64,000 bases of DNA. Origin: Acidobacteriota bacterium. Its GTDB lineage: Bacteria; Acidobacteriota; Terriglobia; Terriglobales; Acidobacteriaceae. Positions 39,419 through 49,300 of the stretch are shown here, piece by piece. Position numbers and translations under genes: made by a program. Each line of letters begins with the position of its first letter. Position 1 is the stretch's first letter. The stretch covers positions 62,001 through 126,000 of the forward strand of contig JABCZH010000007.1 of NCBI GenBank assembly GCA_013289795.1. The letters are read 5' to 3'. The notes beneath the pieces are model-generated. The model made no database searches, was not told the DNA's origin, and saw nothing but the letters and a program-made list of their open reading frames with translations.

Positions 39419-39604
39419 CTATGTCTTGGCGTTATCCGCAGGCCAGCTCAGTTGCACCCCAATTGCGACAATGATGGTAAGGAAAAAGCCCGCAAGCTGA
39501 GGATGCGCAGGCCAAAACATGCGTGTCAGATCAAGTTTCCAGGCCCAGAAACCGGCCGCAGTCCCAATCAGACTCGCGATCAACGAGATTTTGAAAGTCC
39601 TCAT
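39419..39604 (-). CDS. Small two-helix membrane protein
   Basis: 61 residues with two hydrophobic segments (about 5-22 and 38-53) and a short loop between them. A GAGGGG ribosome-binding site lies directly before the ATG. The codon pattern and lack of a competing frame support a real gene. No family recognised. It lies upstream of thiC on the same strand with a 127-bp gap. Confidence 0.55.
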   Translation of the reverse strand: MRTFKISLIASLIGTAAGFWAWKLDLTRMFWPAHPQLAGFFLTIIVAIGVQLSWPADNAKT

Positions 39605-39750
39605 GGGCCCCTCGGTTCTCTATACGACGAAGAGTTCCAGCCGGTTCCGTAAGATCTGACCTGCAAGTATATCCGGGCTTACCTTTTAGGGGGTTGTTCG
39701 TCCAACTGCCTCGGGCTTACAATCGCCAGTTCAAACCCAACGAGGTCACT

Positions 39751-41787
39751 ATGCGCTCTTGCCGTCTCTTGCCCGCGTTCTTTCTGCTTTTCGCCCTGGG
39801 CAGCTTTGCTCAGTCCGCTCCGTCCGAGAAGGCGGTCGGCTTCAGCATTGACAACATCGACAAGACGCTTGATCCCTGCGTCGACTTCTATCAGTATGCC
39901 TGCGGCAACTGGCTGAAGAACAACGAAATTCCGGCTGACCAAAGCGCCTGGGTAAGTTTTGTCGAGCTGGACGAACGAAACCTGGTGACCTTGGAAGACA
40001 TTCTGGAAAAAGCGTCCACCGGCGGCGCTAACCGTAGCCCGGTGGAGCAGAAGATCGGAGACTTCTACGGCTCCTGCATGGACGAGAAAACCGCAAACGA
40101 GAAAGGTCTGGCCCCGTTGCAGCCGGAACTGGATCGAATTGCAGCGGCAAAGGACAAAGCAGTGCTGATCGACGCAATCGCGCGTGTGCACATGATCGGG
40201 CTCAACCCGCTGTTCAATTTCTATTCCGGGTCTGATTTGCACAACGCCAACCAGGTAATTGCTTACATTGACCAGGGTGGATTGTCCCTCCCCGACCGCG
40301 ACTACTACATCAAGGACGATGCCCGCATGGTTGAAATGCGCAAACATCTGGTGGAATATGTGACTGAGACGTTCACGCTGGCGGGGCGGACACCGCGGCA
40401 GGCGGGCGATTCAGCGCAGACGGTCCTGCGCATTGAGACAGCCCTTGCCAAGGCTTCGATGGACCGCACCCTGCGCCGTGACCCCAAGAACCGCGATCAC
40501 AAGATGACGCGCGATGCGGCCGTCGCATTGGCGCCGAATTTCTATCTCAACCGTTACTTTGCAGACGAAGCTGCGCCGAGTTTCTCCGAGCTCAACGTTT
40601 CCAATCCGGATTTCTTCAAGCAGGTCAATGCTGTGTTGGACAGCGAGTCGCTGGACAGCCTCAAAACGTATGTCGGTTGGCATCTGCTGCGCGGATCGGC
40701 TGCCTGGCTCTCCCAGCCTTATGTGGATGCAAGTTTCAAGATGCGGCAAGCCTTGACCGGGCAGAAGGAAATCCAGGCACGGTGGAAGCGCTGCGTCGAA
40801 CTGACTGACAACTCGCTGGGTGAGGCGCTTGGCCAGAAATACGTAGATCTGACGTTCGGGGCCGATGGCAAGCAGCGCATGTTGAAAATGGTGGACGCGC
40901 TGGAAAAATCGCTCGATGAAGACATCCAGGGCCTGCCCTGGATGTCGGATGAAACCAAGAAGCAGGCCAAAGTGAAGCTGCAGGCCATCCGCAACAAGAT
41001 CGGATATCCGGATGTGTGGCGGGATTACAGTTCACTGACTGTTGTGAGCGGCGATTTGCTGGGCAATTTCCAGCGGGCCAATGAATTCGAATCGAAGCGC
41101 GAGATTGCGAAGATTGAAAAGCCGCTCGACCGCAAGGAATGGGCGATGTCTCCGCCGACGGTGAACGCCTACTACAGTTCCAGCATGAACGACATCAACT
41201 TCCCCGCCGGCATTCTGCAGCCGCCGTTCTTCGACAAAAAGATGGACGATGCGGTGAACTTTGGGGCCATTGGATTGGTCATTGGGCATGAACTCACCCA
41301 CGGGTTCGACGATCAGGGGCGCAAGTTCGACCCAGAAGGCAATCTGCGCGACTGGTGGACCGCCGACGACGGCAAGGAATTCGAGAAGCGAGTCAGTTGC
41401 GTGGCCGATGAATACAGCAATTTCGTCGCCGTGGATGATCTGAAACTGAATGGAAGGCTGACCTTGGGCGAGAATACCGCAGACAACGGTGGCGCCCGCG
41501 TCGCGCTCATGGCCCTCGAACACATGATTGCCGACGACAAGACCGGGAACGAAGGCAAGAGTATCGACGGCTATACTCCTGAGCAACGCTTTTTCCTGGG
41601 GTTCGCGCGGGTGTGGTGCGAGAAGCGGCGGCCGGAAACTGCCCGCGTGCAGGTTAAGACCAATCCGCACTCGCCGGGAAAGTATCGCGTGGATGGCGTG
41701 GTGCAGAACATGCCGGAGTTCCAGAAAGCGTGGGGCTGCAAAGCCGGACAGCCGATGGTCGCACAGAACGCCTGCCGGGTCTGGTAG
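39751..41787 (+). CDS. Secreted M13 (neprilysin-type) metallopeptidase
   Basis: 678 residues from ATG 39751, with GAGG at 39742-39745; an earlier in-frame ATG (39694) gives a poorer leader. A signal peptide (1-20) is followed by the M13 N-terminal helical domain (DPCVDFYQYACGNW) and the zinc domain with H513-E-L-T-H517 and third ligand E574 in GENTAD. The substrate-binding NAYYSS and a C-terminal CRVW end are also typical. It cleaves oligopeptides in the periplasm or outside the cell. A terminator follows at 41818. Confidence 0.95.
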   Translation: MRSCRLLPAFFLLFALGSFAQSAPSEKAVGFSIDNIDKTLDPCVDFYQYACGNWLKNNEIPADQSAWVSFVELDERNLVTLEDILEKASTGGANRSPVEQKIGDFYGSCMDEKTANEKGLAPLQPELDRIAAAKDKAVLIDAIARVHMIGLNPLFNFYSGSDLHNANQVIAYIDQGGLSLPDRDYYIKDDARMVEMRKHLVEYVTETFTLAGRTPRQAGDSAQTVLRIETALAKASMDRTLRRDPKNRDHKMTRDAAVALAPNFYLNRYFADEAAPSFSELNVSNPDFFKQVNAVLDSESLDSLKTYVGWHLLRGSAAWLSQPYVDASFKMRQALTGQKEIQARWKRCVELTDNSLGEALGQKYVDLTFGADGKQRMLKMVDALEKSLDEDIQGLPWMSDETKKQAKVKLQAIRNKIGYPDVWRDYSSLTVVSGDLLGNFQRANEFESKREIAKIEKPLDRKEWAMSPPTVNAYYSSSMNDINFPAGILQPPFFDKKMDDAVNFGAIGLVIGHELTHGFDDQGRKFDPEGNLRDWWTADDGKEFEKRVSCVADEYSNFVAVDDLKLNGRLTLGENTADNGGARVALMALEHMIADDKTGNEGKSIDGYTPEQRFFLGFARVWCEKRRPETARVQVKTNPHSPGKYRVDGVVQNMPEFQKAWGCKAGQPMVAQNACRVW

Positions 41788-41817
41788 CCGGGAGCATAGT
41801 TCAACACTGGTGAAATT

Positions 41818-41851
41818 GGCCGGAGCCGGCCGCGCTCCGGCCATTCTTTTC
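41818..41851 (+). terminator. Intrinsic terminator after the M13 peptidase gene
   Basis: GGCCGGAG (41818-41825) pairs perfectly with CTCCGGCC (41835-41842), with a 9-base GC-rich loop, followed by ATTCTTTT. It lies 31 bases after the stop codon. Confidence 0.75.
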
Positions 41852-42063
41852 ACACTATCACTGCAATTTCTTCCAATGTAACTTCCTTGTCGCACGCCCG
41901 TGACAGAAAAATGACACTGTAGTGACGAGAATTAACCGTGCCATGACCGCACGGTGACAACGCCCCAATCGATTCTTCATACCTTGGGCTCACCCCGGAA
42001 CACAGATTTCCGGCAATCCCCAGAACAGGCCTCTCGGTACCTGAGAGGCGGTGAGCAGGAGTC

Positions 42064-42804
42064 ATGAAAATCAGAAACGGTCTCTTCTTGGTTGCATTGG
42101 TAGTGACGGCTCTTTTTCTTAATCAACGAGCAGCGAACGCTGCTGGCCCCATGAATGTCAGTACTGGAACCATTTCGTTGAAAGGCACAGTCAAGTTCCT
42201 GGGAACTGTGCCTGCGCCCAAACCCATCAACATGTCCGCCGATCCGAGTTGCGCCAAACAGCATTCATCTCCGGCGATGAGCCAGGATGTTATGGCTGAC
42301 GCGAAGGGCGACCTGCAAAATGTCGTCGTTTTCGTCTCCGAGGGCCTGGGTGATCGTACTTTTGACCCTCCCAGCCAGCCCGCCGTCATCGAACAGAAGG
42401 GTTGCCTGTATGCGCCGCACGTTTTGGCGGTGCGCGCCAGCCAGCAATTGGAGGTGGTCAACAGCGATCCCACGCTGCACAACATTCATCCTCTGCCTGC
42501 CAACAACCGCGAATGGAACAAAGCGGAAGCGCCGGGCACAACCACTCAAGAAACCTTTGCGCGGGAAGAAATTGCCATCCCCATCAAGTGCAACGTTCAT
42601 CCCTGGATGCGCAGCTACGTCGCCGTATTCAACCATCCCTACTTCGCCGTAACCGGCAAAGACGGGAGCTTCGAACTGCCCAACCTGCCCCCCGGGACTT
42701 ATACCATCAAGGCCTGGCATGAAAAGCTGGGAACCGCTACCCAGCAGATCACCATTGGCGCCAACGAAACCAAGCACGTGGATTTTGTCTTCAAATCCAT
42801 GTAG
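42064..42804 (+). CDS. Secreted cupredoxin-like protein with a carboxypeptidase-regulatory domain
   Basis: 246 residues with a signal peptide (1-26). The type-1 copper ligand set is present: H139, C176, H179 and M182 in the C-x2-H-x2-M pattern of plastocyanin-like proteins. A C-terminal beta domain (about 195-246, GSFELPNLPPGTYTIKAWH) resembles CarboxypepD_reg. It could bind copper or carry electrons in the periplasm. It sits upstream of the cytochrome c maturation genes, which also suggests a redox role. The gene ends before a strong hairpin (42822). Confidence 0.8.
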   Translation: MKIRNGLFLVALVVTALFLNQRAANAAGPMNVSTGTISLKGTVKFLGTVPAPKPINMSADPSCAKQHSSPAMSQDVMADAKGDLQNVVVFVSEGLGDRTFDPPSQPAVIEQKGCLYAPHVLAVRASQQLEVVNSDPTLHNIHPLPANNREWNKAEAPGTTTQETFAREEIAIPIKCNVHPWMRSYVAVFNHPYFAVTGKDGSFELPNLPPGTYTIKAWHEKLGTATQQITIGANETKHVDFVFKSM

Positions 42805-42821
42805 AAGGAGGAGCTGGCAGT

Positions 42822-42874
42822 GAGACGAAGGTGTGAAGGGAGCATTGAAGCAGGACCCTTCAAACCTTCGTCTC
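42822..42874 (+). terminator. Long hairpin after the cupredoxin-like gene
   Basis: GAGACGAAGGT (42822-42832) and GAAGGG (42835-42840) pair with CCCTTC (42856-42861) and ACCTTCGTCTC (42864-42874), 17 base pairs with a symmetric 2x2 internal loop. No T-run follows, so it may stop or stabilise the message rather than be a standard intrinsic terminator. Confidence 0.5.
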
Positions 42875-43277
42875 CTCGCGATGCAAACCAGTCTTTCTGC
42901 CAATGGGGTAGTTGATCTGCTCCCAGAATTTACTCGGAATTGACGAATCGGTTACGGCGCCGTGACAAACGCCGCCAGGCCAGGACTAAAGTTGAATCTC
43001 GCGCGCTACAACTGGAACTTCAGCATTTCAGTTGTTACACGCGTCATTGGCGCGGGCGAAAGCCGCTCTCCGATTTCGTCTTCAAGTCAATGTCAACGGC
43101 GACGCGGCGAGAGGGAGTGACAACCCGACCAGCTGCTGGTTCTCCTAGCTGGTCGCGTGTTCTCCTCTTCGCCGTCGTTCGCCGGGTCCGCCAGCCGCCC
43201 GGTCAATTTGTGATTGCCGGAGAGCTTGACCCGCACCCGAGCTGGGACTAGATTCTTATCTAGAGTCGAGTGTTTCT
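42875..43277. other. Non-coding gap before ccmE with a gene-end remnant and a hairpin
   Basis: About 400 bp. 43072-43092 encodes DFVFKSM, the last seven residues of the cupredoxin-like protein (18 of 21 bases identical to 42781-42801), without a stop. A perfect 8-bp hairpin, CGACCAGC (43126-43133) with GCTGGTCG (43148-43155), follows. No convincing gene; a 103-codon frame here lacks other conserved content. Confidence 0.5.
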
Positions 43278-43715
43278 ATGTCCACGCAAAGCAGCCGGTT
43301 TCTGAGGTTCGGTGGCGCTATCGCGCTCATCCTGGTGTCGCTTGCCTACCTCGCTTACACCGGGGTGCAGCAGAGCAAGAGCTACTACGTCACCATCAAG
43401 GAACTGCGTGGCATGGGCAACGACGCCTACACCAAGCGCTTGCGCGTCGCCGGCAACGTGCAGCCGGGTTCCATCAAGCGGGTGGGAATCAAAGTGGAAT
43501 TCCTATTGGTGGAAAACGACCAGACTCTGCCGGTTGTCTACACCGGAAGTGAAGCCCCTCCCGACACCTTCAAAGACAATTCCCAAGCGTTGGCCGATGG
43601 CAGCTTCGGACGCGACGGTGTATTTCACGCCAAACAACTGCAAGCCAAGTGCGCCTCCAAGTATGCCCCCCAGCAGCCGGGAATCACGACCGCACCGACG
43701 AAGGGCACGACATAA
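43278..43715 (+). CDS. ccmE: Cytochrome c maturation heme chaperone CcmE, CxxxY type
   Basis: 145 residues: a short cytoplasmic tail, one membrane anchor (about 10-30) and a beta-barrel OB-fold. The usual heme-binding histidine is replaced by C125 in CASKY (C125-x3-Y129), the CxxxY variant known from Desulfovibrio and archaea. CcmE receives heme from CcmC and passes it to apocytochrome c. It is the first clear gene of the ccm set. A dispersed repeat separates it from ccmA (183 bp). Confidence 0.88.
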   Translation: MSTQSSRFLRFGGAIALILVSLAYLAYTGVQQSKSYYVTIKELRGMGNDAYTKRLRVAGNVQPGSIKRVGIKVEFLLVENDQTLPVVYTGSEAPPDTFKDNSQALADGSFGRDGVFHAKQLQAKCASKYAPQQPGITTAPTKGTT

Positions 43716-43726
43716 ACGAAAACCAG

Positions 43727-43812
43727 CCACGGATTTTCACGGATACGCGCGGATAGGTAGAAGAGCTTCAATCGCAGAGATCGCTGAGGAACCACGCAGA
43801 GGGCGCGGAGAA
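43727..43812. repeat. Degenerate CCACGGA/CCACGCAGAG-type repeat units between ccmE and ccmA
   Basis: Short units of the CCACGGATTTTCACGG and ACCACGCAGAGGGC kinds follow each other. They resemble the palindromic repeats at 26037 and 31182 but do not form a clean hairpin. The gap otherwise holds nothing. Confidence 0.5.
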
Positions 43813-43898
43813 AAACTGAACACCGTCCAGACGCCCTCGACTTCCCACCCTGCTTCGGATATCTTCACTCAGTTCAATCATCTTTCATCTTTGCGACT

Positions 43899-44567
43899 GT
43901 GACTGATTCCCCCATCATCGCCGTCAATGGTCTCGTCAAACAATTCGGGCGATTTGCTGCACTACGAGGAGTGACCGCCAGCTTCGAAGCCGGGCGCCTC
44001 TATGCAATCCTCGGTGACAACGGGGCAGGGAAGACGACGTTGTTGCGCGTGCTAGCGGGACTGACTCCGGCAACCCGCGGCAGCATTGCCGTGCTCGGAG
44101 CAACCAACCTGCGCGAGGTTTGCGCGCACCTTGGCTACATGGCACATCCTTCGCTGCTCTACGACGAGATGAGCGGCATGGAGAACCTGCGCTACTTCGC
44201 CCGCTTGTATGGAATACAAGATGACGCACGCTGCCAGGCCGTGATCCGCTCGGTCAATCTGGATCCGTCGTTGGCGCTTCCCGTGGGTCAGTATTCGCAG
44301 GGCATGCGGCAACGCATGTCGCTGGCGCGAGCGCTGCTGAACGATCCGAGGATTCTTTTGCTCGACGAGCCCTTTTCCAATGTGGATGTGCGCTCCGCGC
44401 GGGAAATGGCTGGACTGCTGGGTCAGTTGCGAGATAGTGGCAAGACGATATTGGTGGTGACGCATCAAGCAGCGTTGCTGCGCGAGGTCGCGGACGAGTT
44501 CGTTTGGATGGAGGCGGGGCAGATTGTGAGCCGCACTCGCGAGTTCCAGCCGGAGGAGGCAAAATGA
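43899..44567 (+). CDS. ccmA: Heme exporter ATP-binding protein CcmA
   Basis: 222 residues, GTG start. ABC ATPase motifs in order: Walker A GDNGAGKTT, signature YSQGMRQRMSLARALL, Walker B RILLLDEPF, H-loop VVTHQ. With CcmB it forms the ABC part of the CcmABCD complex that releases holo-CcmE. The stop overlaps the ccmB start (ATGA at 44564-44567). Confidence 0.9.
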   Translation: MTDSPIIAVNGLVKQFGRFAALRGVTASFEAGRLYAILGDNGAGKTTLLRVLAGLTPATRGSIAVLGATNLREVCAHLGYMAHPSLLYDEMSGMENLRYFARLYGIQDDARCQAVIRSVNLDPSLALPVGQYSQGMRQRMSLARALLNDPRILLLDEPFSNVDVRSAREMAGLLGQLRDSGKTILVVTHQAALLREVADEFVWMEAGQIVSRTREFQPEEAK

Positions 44568-45241
44568 ACAGCCCTCCGGGCGTGACCCGGGCGACGCTGG
44601 TGAAGGACCTTCGCCTGGAATGGCGCTCCAAAGATGCCATCAACTCGATGTTGTTCTTCGCCCTGCTGGTGGTGGTGATTTTCAGCTTTTCTTTTGATCC
44701 GACTGCCGAAGAATCCAGGCGCATCGCCGGCGGGCTGGTGTGGGTGGCGTTTCTATTTGCTGCCGTGGTCGCTCTCAACCAGACCTGGGCGCGAGAGCTG
44801 CGCAACCAAGTGCTGGATGCATATCGGGTATCGCCGGCGCGGGCGAACTCGCTGTTCCTGGCCAAGGTGACGGGAAACTTCATTTTCGTCAGCGTGCTGG
44901 AAGCGTTAATGACGCCGCTGTTCGTGGTCTTCTACAATCTGCGGGCGATTGGTCCGGCTTATCAGTTATTGTTCGTCGCTGTGCTCGGAACCTGGGCGCT
45001 GGTGGTTAACGGCACGTTCTTTGCTGCCATGTCGATTCGTACCCGCAGCCGTGAGATCATGCTGCCGCTGCTGCTTTTCCCCATCACCATTCCGGCGCTG
45101 TTGGCCATGGTTGAGGCCACTTCGTCCATCTTGACCGGCGAATTCTCCGCCAGGTTCTGGATCGTGTTGCTTGCCGTCTACGATGTGGTGTTTACTACAG
45201 GTTGTCTTCTTTTCTTTGAGATCGTGCTGCACGGCGAATGA
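44564..45241 (+). CDS. ccmB: Heme exporter membrane protein CcmB
   Basis: 225 residues from the ATG at 44564; an upstream ATG (44504) would overlap ccmA widely. About six hydrophobic segments. The ATG overlaps the ccmA stop and the TGA overlaps the ccmC start, so the three are translationally coupled. It is the channel-like subunit of CcmABCD. Confidence 0.9.
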   Translation: MNSPPGVTRATLVKDLRLEWRSKDAINSMLFFALLVVVIFSFSFDPTAEESRRIAGGLVWVAFLFAAVVALNQTWARELRNQVLDAYRVSPARANSLFLAKVTGNFIFVSVLEALMTPLFVVFYNLRAIGPAYQLLFVAVLGTWALVVNGTFFAAMSIRTRSREIMLPLLLFPITIPALLAMVEATSSILTGEFSARFWIVLLAVYDVVFTTGCLLFFEIVLHGE

Positions 45242-45927
45242 AACGCGCCTTCCCCATCTTCGCAATCTTGACCGCCGGCTTGCTTAGCTATGGCCTTTAT
45301 GGGGCTTTAATCCAGGCGCCGACCGAGCAGACGATGGGCGATGTGCAGCGTATTTTCTACTACCACGTTCCCTCGGCGTGGACCGCGTTCTGTTTATTTT
45401 TCGTCAATCTGGTGGCTTCGATTGTTTATCTGGTTCGGCGTAGTCCCAAGGTTGATGCCCTCGCTTTGGCATCCGCGGAGGTCGGGGTTGTGTTCTGCAC
45501 CGTGGTGTTGGTGACCGGACCCATCTGGGCGCGGCCAGTGTGGGGAATTTGGTGGACATGGGACTTGCGCCTCACCCTGACACTGGTTCTGTGGCTGATT
45601 TACGTCAGCTATCTGATGTTGCGGCGGTTCTCCAGCAGCGGTCAAACCCCGGTTATGGCCGCGGTGCTGGCAGCGCTGGGCGCACTGGATGTGCCGCTGG
45701 TCTATTTTTCCATTTGGTTTTTCCGAACTCAGCACCCACAGCCGGTGATCGGCGGTGGTGGATCGATCGATCCTCGAATGCTGCACGTACTGCTCATGAA
45801 CTGGCTGGCCTTCATGTGCTTTGCAGCGCTGGTTTGCTGGTCACGTTATCGCCTCGAGATTTTGCGTCGCCAGGTGGAGGAGACACAAGCGCTGGAGTCG
45901 CTGCTGGCAGGCGGGAGTTCCCGATGA
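45238..45927 (+). CDS. ccmC: Heme-delivery membrane protein CcmC
   Basis: 229 residues with six membrane segments and the tryptophan-rich heme-handling motif WGIWWTWDLRLT, between helices flanked by conserved histidines (FYYHVPSAW). It loads heme onto CcmE in the periplasm. It overlaps ccmB and ccmD by ATGA. Confidence 0.93.
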   Translation: MKRAFPIFAILTAGLLSYGLYGALIQAPTEQTMGDVQRIFYYHVPSAWTAFCLFFVNLVASIVYLVRRSPKVDALALASAEVGVVFCTVVLVTGPIWARPVWGIWWTWDLRLTLTLVLWLIYVSYLMLRRFSSSGQTPVMAAVLAALGALDVPLVYFSIWFFRTQHPQPVIGGGGSIDPRMLHVLLMNWLAFMCFAALVCWSRYRLEILRRQVEETQALESLLAGGSSR

Positions 45928-46046
45928 CCTATCTCTTCGCCGCCTATGTTGCCACGTGGGTCATCCATATTGCCTATCTCGGGCACTTGGCCCGCGGCTA
46001 CGCCCGCCTGAACAGAGAGATCGAGGAATTGAACCGAAAACGGTAG
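45924..46046 (+). CDS. ccmD: CcmD-like small membrane protein
   Basis: 40 residues: one membrane helix (about 3-22) followed by an amphipathic helix rich in Arg and Glu. It begins in the ATGA overlapping ccmC and ends with TAG at 46046. Size, position and layout match CcmD, which holds CcmC, CcmB and CcmE together. Sequence conservation in CcmD is low, so the call rests mainly on context. Confidence 0.7.
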   Translation: MTYLFAAYVATWVIHIAYLGHLARGYARLNREIEELNRKR

Positions 46047-46178
46047 TCTCTCTGCGGATACAGCAAGTCTCTTCGGAAGAATCGTCGATTCTGCCGAAAA
46101 TTGGAACGTCCGGCGGCATCTCAGGGCCGTATCCGGCGCATCTGAGGATTCCAAAGGGCCGAAAGGCGATGCAGCGGC

Positions 46179-46207
46179 TTGACATGCTATCCGTCAGATG
46201 ATTAAGT
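46179..46207 (+). promoter_or_regulatory. Possible promoter before the SBBP-repeat gene
   Basis: TTGACA (46179-46184), a 17-base gap and TTAAGT (46202-46207). The -35 is perfect, the -10 weak. It lies about 118 bases before the TTG start at 46325. The rest of the 46047-46324 gap holds no gene that I can support. Confidence 0.4.
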
Positions 46208-46324
46208 AGTTAGTTGTTTTTCGCAAACAATTTCAGGTGACGAGCCAGGTTCGCGAGCAGCGCAGCCAGGCCTGTACGCCGTCCTTACTTCCTCTCCAGG
46301 GAATCAGGAAATCCGGAGGAGCTC

Positions 46325-49300
46325 TTGAGATTGAATCGCCGTCGGTTGGTAGCGGCTTGCGCGCCGGGCGGAATTTTCGCGGCCGTAGCAGTGCTGATGG
46401 CCCTCGCGGCCATCGTCCTTGTTCTTGGGTCGCGTGCGAGTCGAGCTGCCGGCGGGGCACATAAAGCTCAGCGGCAAAGTTCGAATTCAGTGGCATCTTC
46501 TCAGGGTGCGCTTCCAATCATCGCTGCCTACCGCCGTCTTCCGCTGATCTTCGAGCCAAACCAGGGGCAAAGCGATCCGCAAGTGAAGTTCCTGGCTCAC
46601 GGCAGCGGATACGGCCTCTTTCTTACGGCCGACAAGGCCGTGCTCACCCTCCGGCATTCCGCTCTGCAATTTTCCGTGGTCCGCATGGCGCTGGAAGGCG
46701 CCAGTGCGAATTCCGAAGTGAGTGGGGCCGACGAGCTTCCGGGCAAAAGCAATTACTTTATCGGGGATGATCCGGCGAAATGGCAGACCGACGTTCCCCA
46801 GTTCGCGCGGGTGCGTTATCACGGAGTTTATCCCGGCATCGACCTGGTTTATTACGGAAAGCAGGGTCGGCTGGAATACGATTTTGAAGCTGCTCCCGGA
46901 AGCGATCCGGGAGAGGTAACGCTCCGCTTCCAAGGAGGCGGGAATCTTGCCATCAATGCCGCGGGCGACTTGGTGCTGGCAGTCGGCGGCGGCCAGGTAA
47001 CTCTGCAGGCGCCGCACGTCTATCAACGCTTCGGAGCAGATGAGCGCAGGGTGGATGGCCGGTTCGAGTTGCGGGGCCGCGATCGTGTCGGTTTTGCGCT
47101 GGGTGAATACGACCAGCGCCGCACGCTAATCATCGATCCGGTGCTCACCTATTCCACCTACCTTGGGGGCAGTGGCGACGAAGCTTGCACGGTAATTCTG
47201 AAAGTGGCGACGGGAGTCGCTGGCTGCCCGGCCGTTGCGGTGGATTCATCTCTCAACGCCTACATCGCAGGGTCCACCATGTCCACAAATTTCCCCAGTG
47301 GATCTGGATCGCCGTTTCAGGCCGGCTTGAAGGGCACTGCCAACGTTTTCATCGCGAAATTCAACAGTACCGCGAACACCCTTCTGTTTTCGACCTACCT
47401 CGGAGGCAACACCATCGACACGACTGCTGGTCTTGCCGTGGATGCTGGTACCAACGTAATTGTGGCGGGCAATACGACCTCGACCAATTTCCCCACAAAT
47501 GGGAGCAATGCGGCTTTTCAAACCACGCCGTTGAGTACTCACAACCACGTCTTCGTGAGCAAGCTGGATAGTCTGGGTCACACGTTGATCTACTCCACCT
47601 ACCTGTCAGGCAATGAGGTTGACACCGCGACCGGGTTGGCCCTCGATCCCAGCGGCAATGCCTACGTGACGGGGACAACCACGTCGACAGAAATAGACAC
47701 GGGGTTCCCTTCGACACTGGGTTCTTTTTCGGACTCGCAGTACACAAGCACGGGTAAAAGACCGGGGGGAACGAGTTCGTTTTTCATCACAAAACTGAAC
47801 CCGTCGCTTTCCGGCGCGAGCAGCGTTCCTTATTCGACTTACTTTGGCGGTAGCACTCCCAGCAATGGCGAAACTCTGGGAGGCGGTGTCGCCGTGGACG
47901 TCAATTCCAACGTGTATATAACCGGCGGAACAACCTTTACCGACATGCCGGTATTGAACGCATTTCAGGGAACGCTGGCAGGTGGACTGGACGTCTTTGT
48001 GGCCTCGCTGAATCCTGCCGCGGTCACGGGCACGCAGTTGCTGTATTCCACCTATTTGGGCGGCCTAGGCAACGATATCGGGTATGGAATTGCAGTGGAC
48101 TCTGCGCTCAGCGCGTATGTCACGGGCTCGACCACTTCCCCTGATTTCCCGGCAGCAGGGACTGGCGTATTCCAAGCGACACTCGGCGGCGGAACCGATG
48201 CCTTCCTCGCGAAGCTTGGATCTCCCGGTACCAACGGTGTCAACGTAGGAACGGTTCCCCTCAACTACTTCACCTACTTGGGAGGATCGGGAGACGACGT
48301 AGGGCTCGGGGTAGTGGTGGATAATATTGGCCAGTCCTCGATTGGCAGTCAGGGCGCCCGAATTACGGGATGGACTGCCTCGGCGGACTTCCCAGTAAGA
48401 AACAACCCCGTGCAACCGGTTTTCGGAGGCGGCCATGACGCGTTTGTCGCACGCGTCGATACGACTGCCACCTCTCCAACTGCCACAGGGCACTACGCAA
48501 CCTTTCTTGGCGGAAGCGGCGACGACTTCGGCACCGGGATTGCGGTGGATTTTCAGGGAGCCAGTTACGTGGCCGGGGAGACCAAGTCTGCGAATTTCTT
48601 GACCGAAGCGCCGTTCCAACCCAGCCTCGACGGAGGGAGCGATGCTTTTCTAAGCAAGCTAGGGCCGCTGCTTGACCTGCAAGTCTCGGTGGTCGCGTCT
48701 CCTACCACGGCTGGCGTGGGCAACCAGGTCACCTTCACCTACACGATAGAGAACGCCGGCGACTTCACCAGCGGCATAACATTCACGGACGCGCTTGGTA
48801 CCGGCGCAACGTTCGTCTCAGCTACCACCTCGACCTCGAGCAATGCCTGTGGCCAACCCAGCGGTGGAACTGTCCTATGCAACATTGGGGCGCTGAATTC
48901 GGGTGGCAACGGAGAAACCGGAGGAACGGCTACCGTTACCGTTATTCTGACGCCCATCGCCAACACTACTCCCCAAACCAGCGCGGTTTCGTTGTCAAAC
49001 AGCGGCTCGGTAAGCGTTGCCGGTTCCACGTTCTCGCAATCGGCCAGCGCGACGGTCACCGTGAATGACTTCAACCTTACTTTGGCGCCGTCCACAGCCA
49101 CGGTTCCGGCGGGCGTACCGGCACAATACACTGCCACCCTCGCACCCACTGGCATCTTCACGGGTACTATTTCGGTTGCCTGTAGCTCGGGCCTGCCAAC
49201 GGCGGGAACCTGTACCGCAACAACTCCGAGCTTCCAGAACTTGAACGGAAGTGTGAGCACCGATCTCATAATCAATACCGTTGCAAGGGTAACCACTACC

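Noticed and set aside
42940-43251. A 103-codon + strand frame before ccmE
   Set aside because: Apart from the seven-residue DFVFKSM echo it is Arg-rich without domains and lacks a ribosome site.
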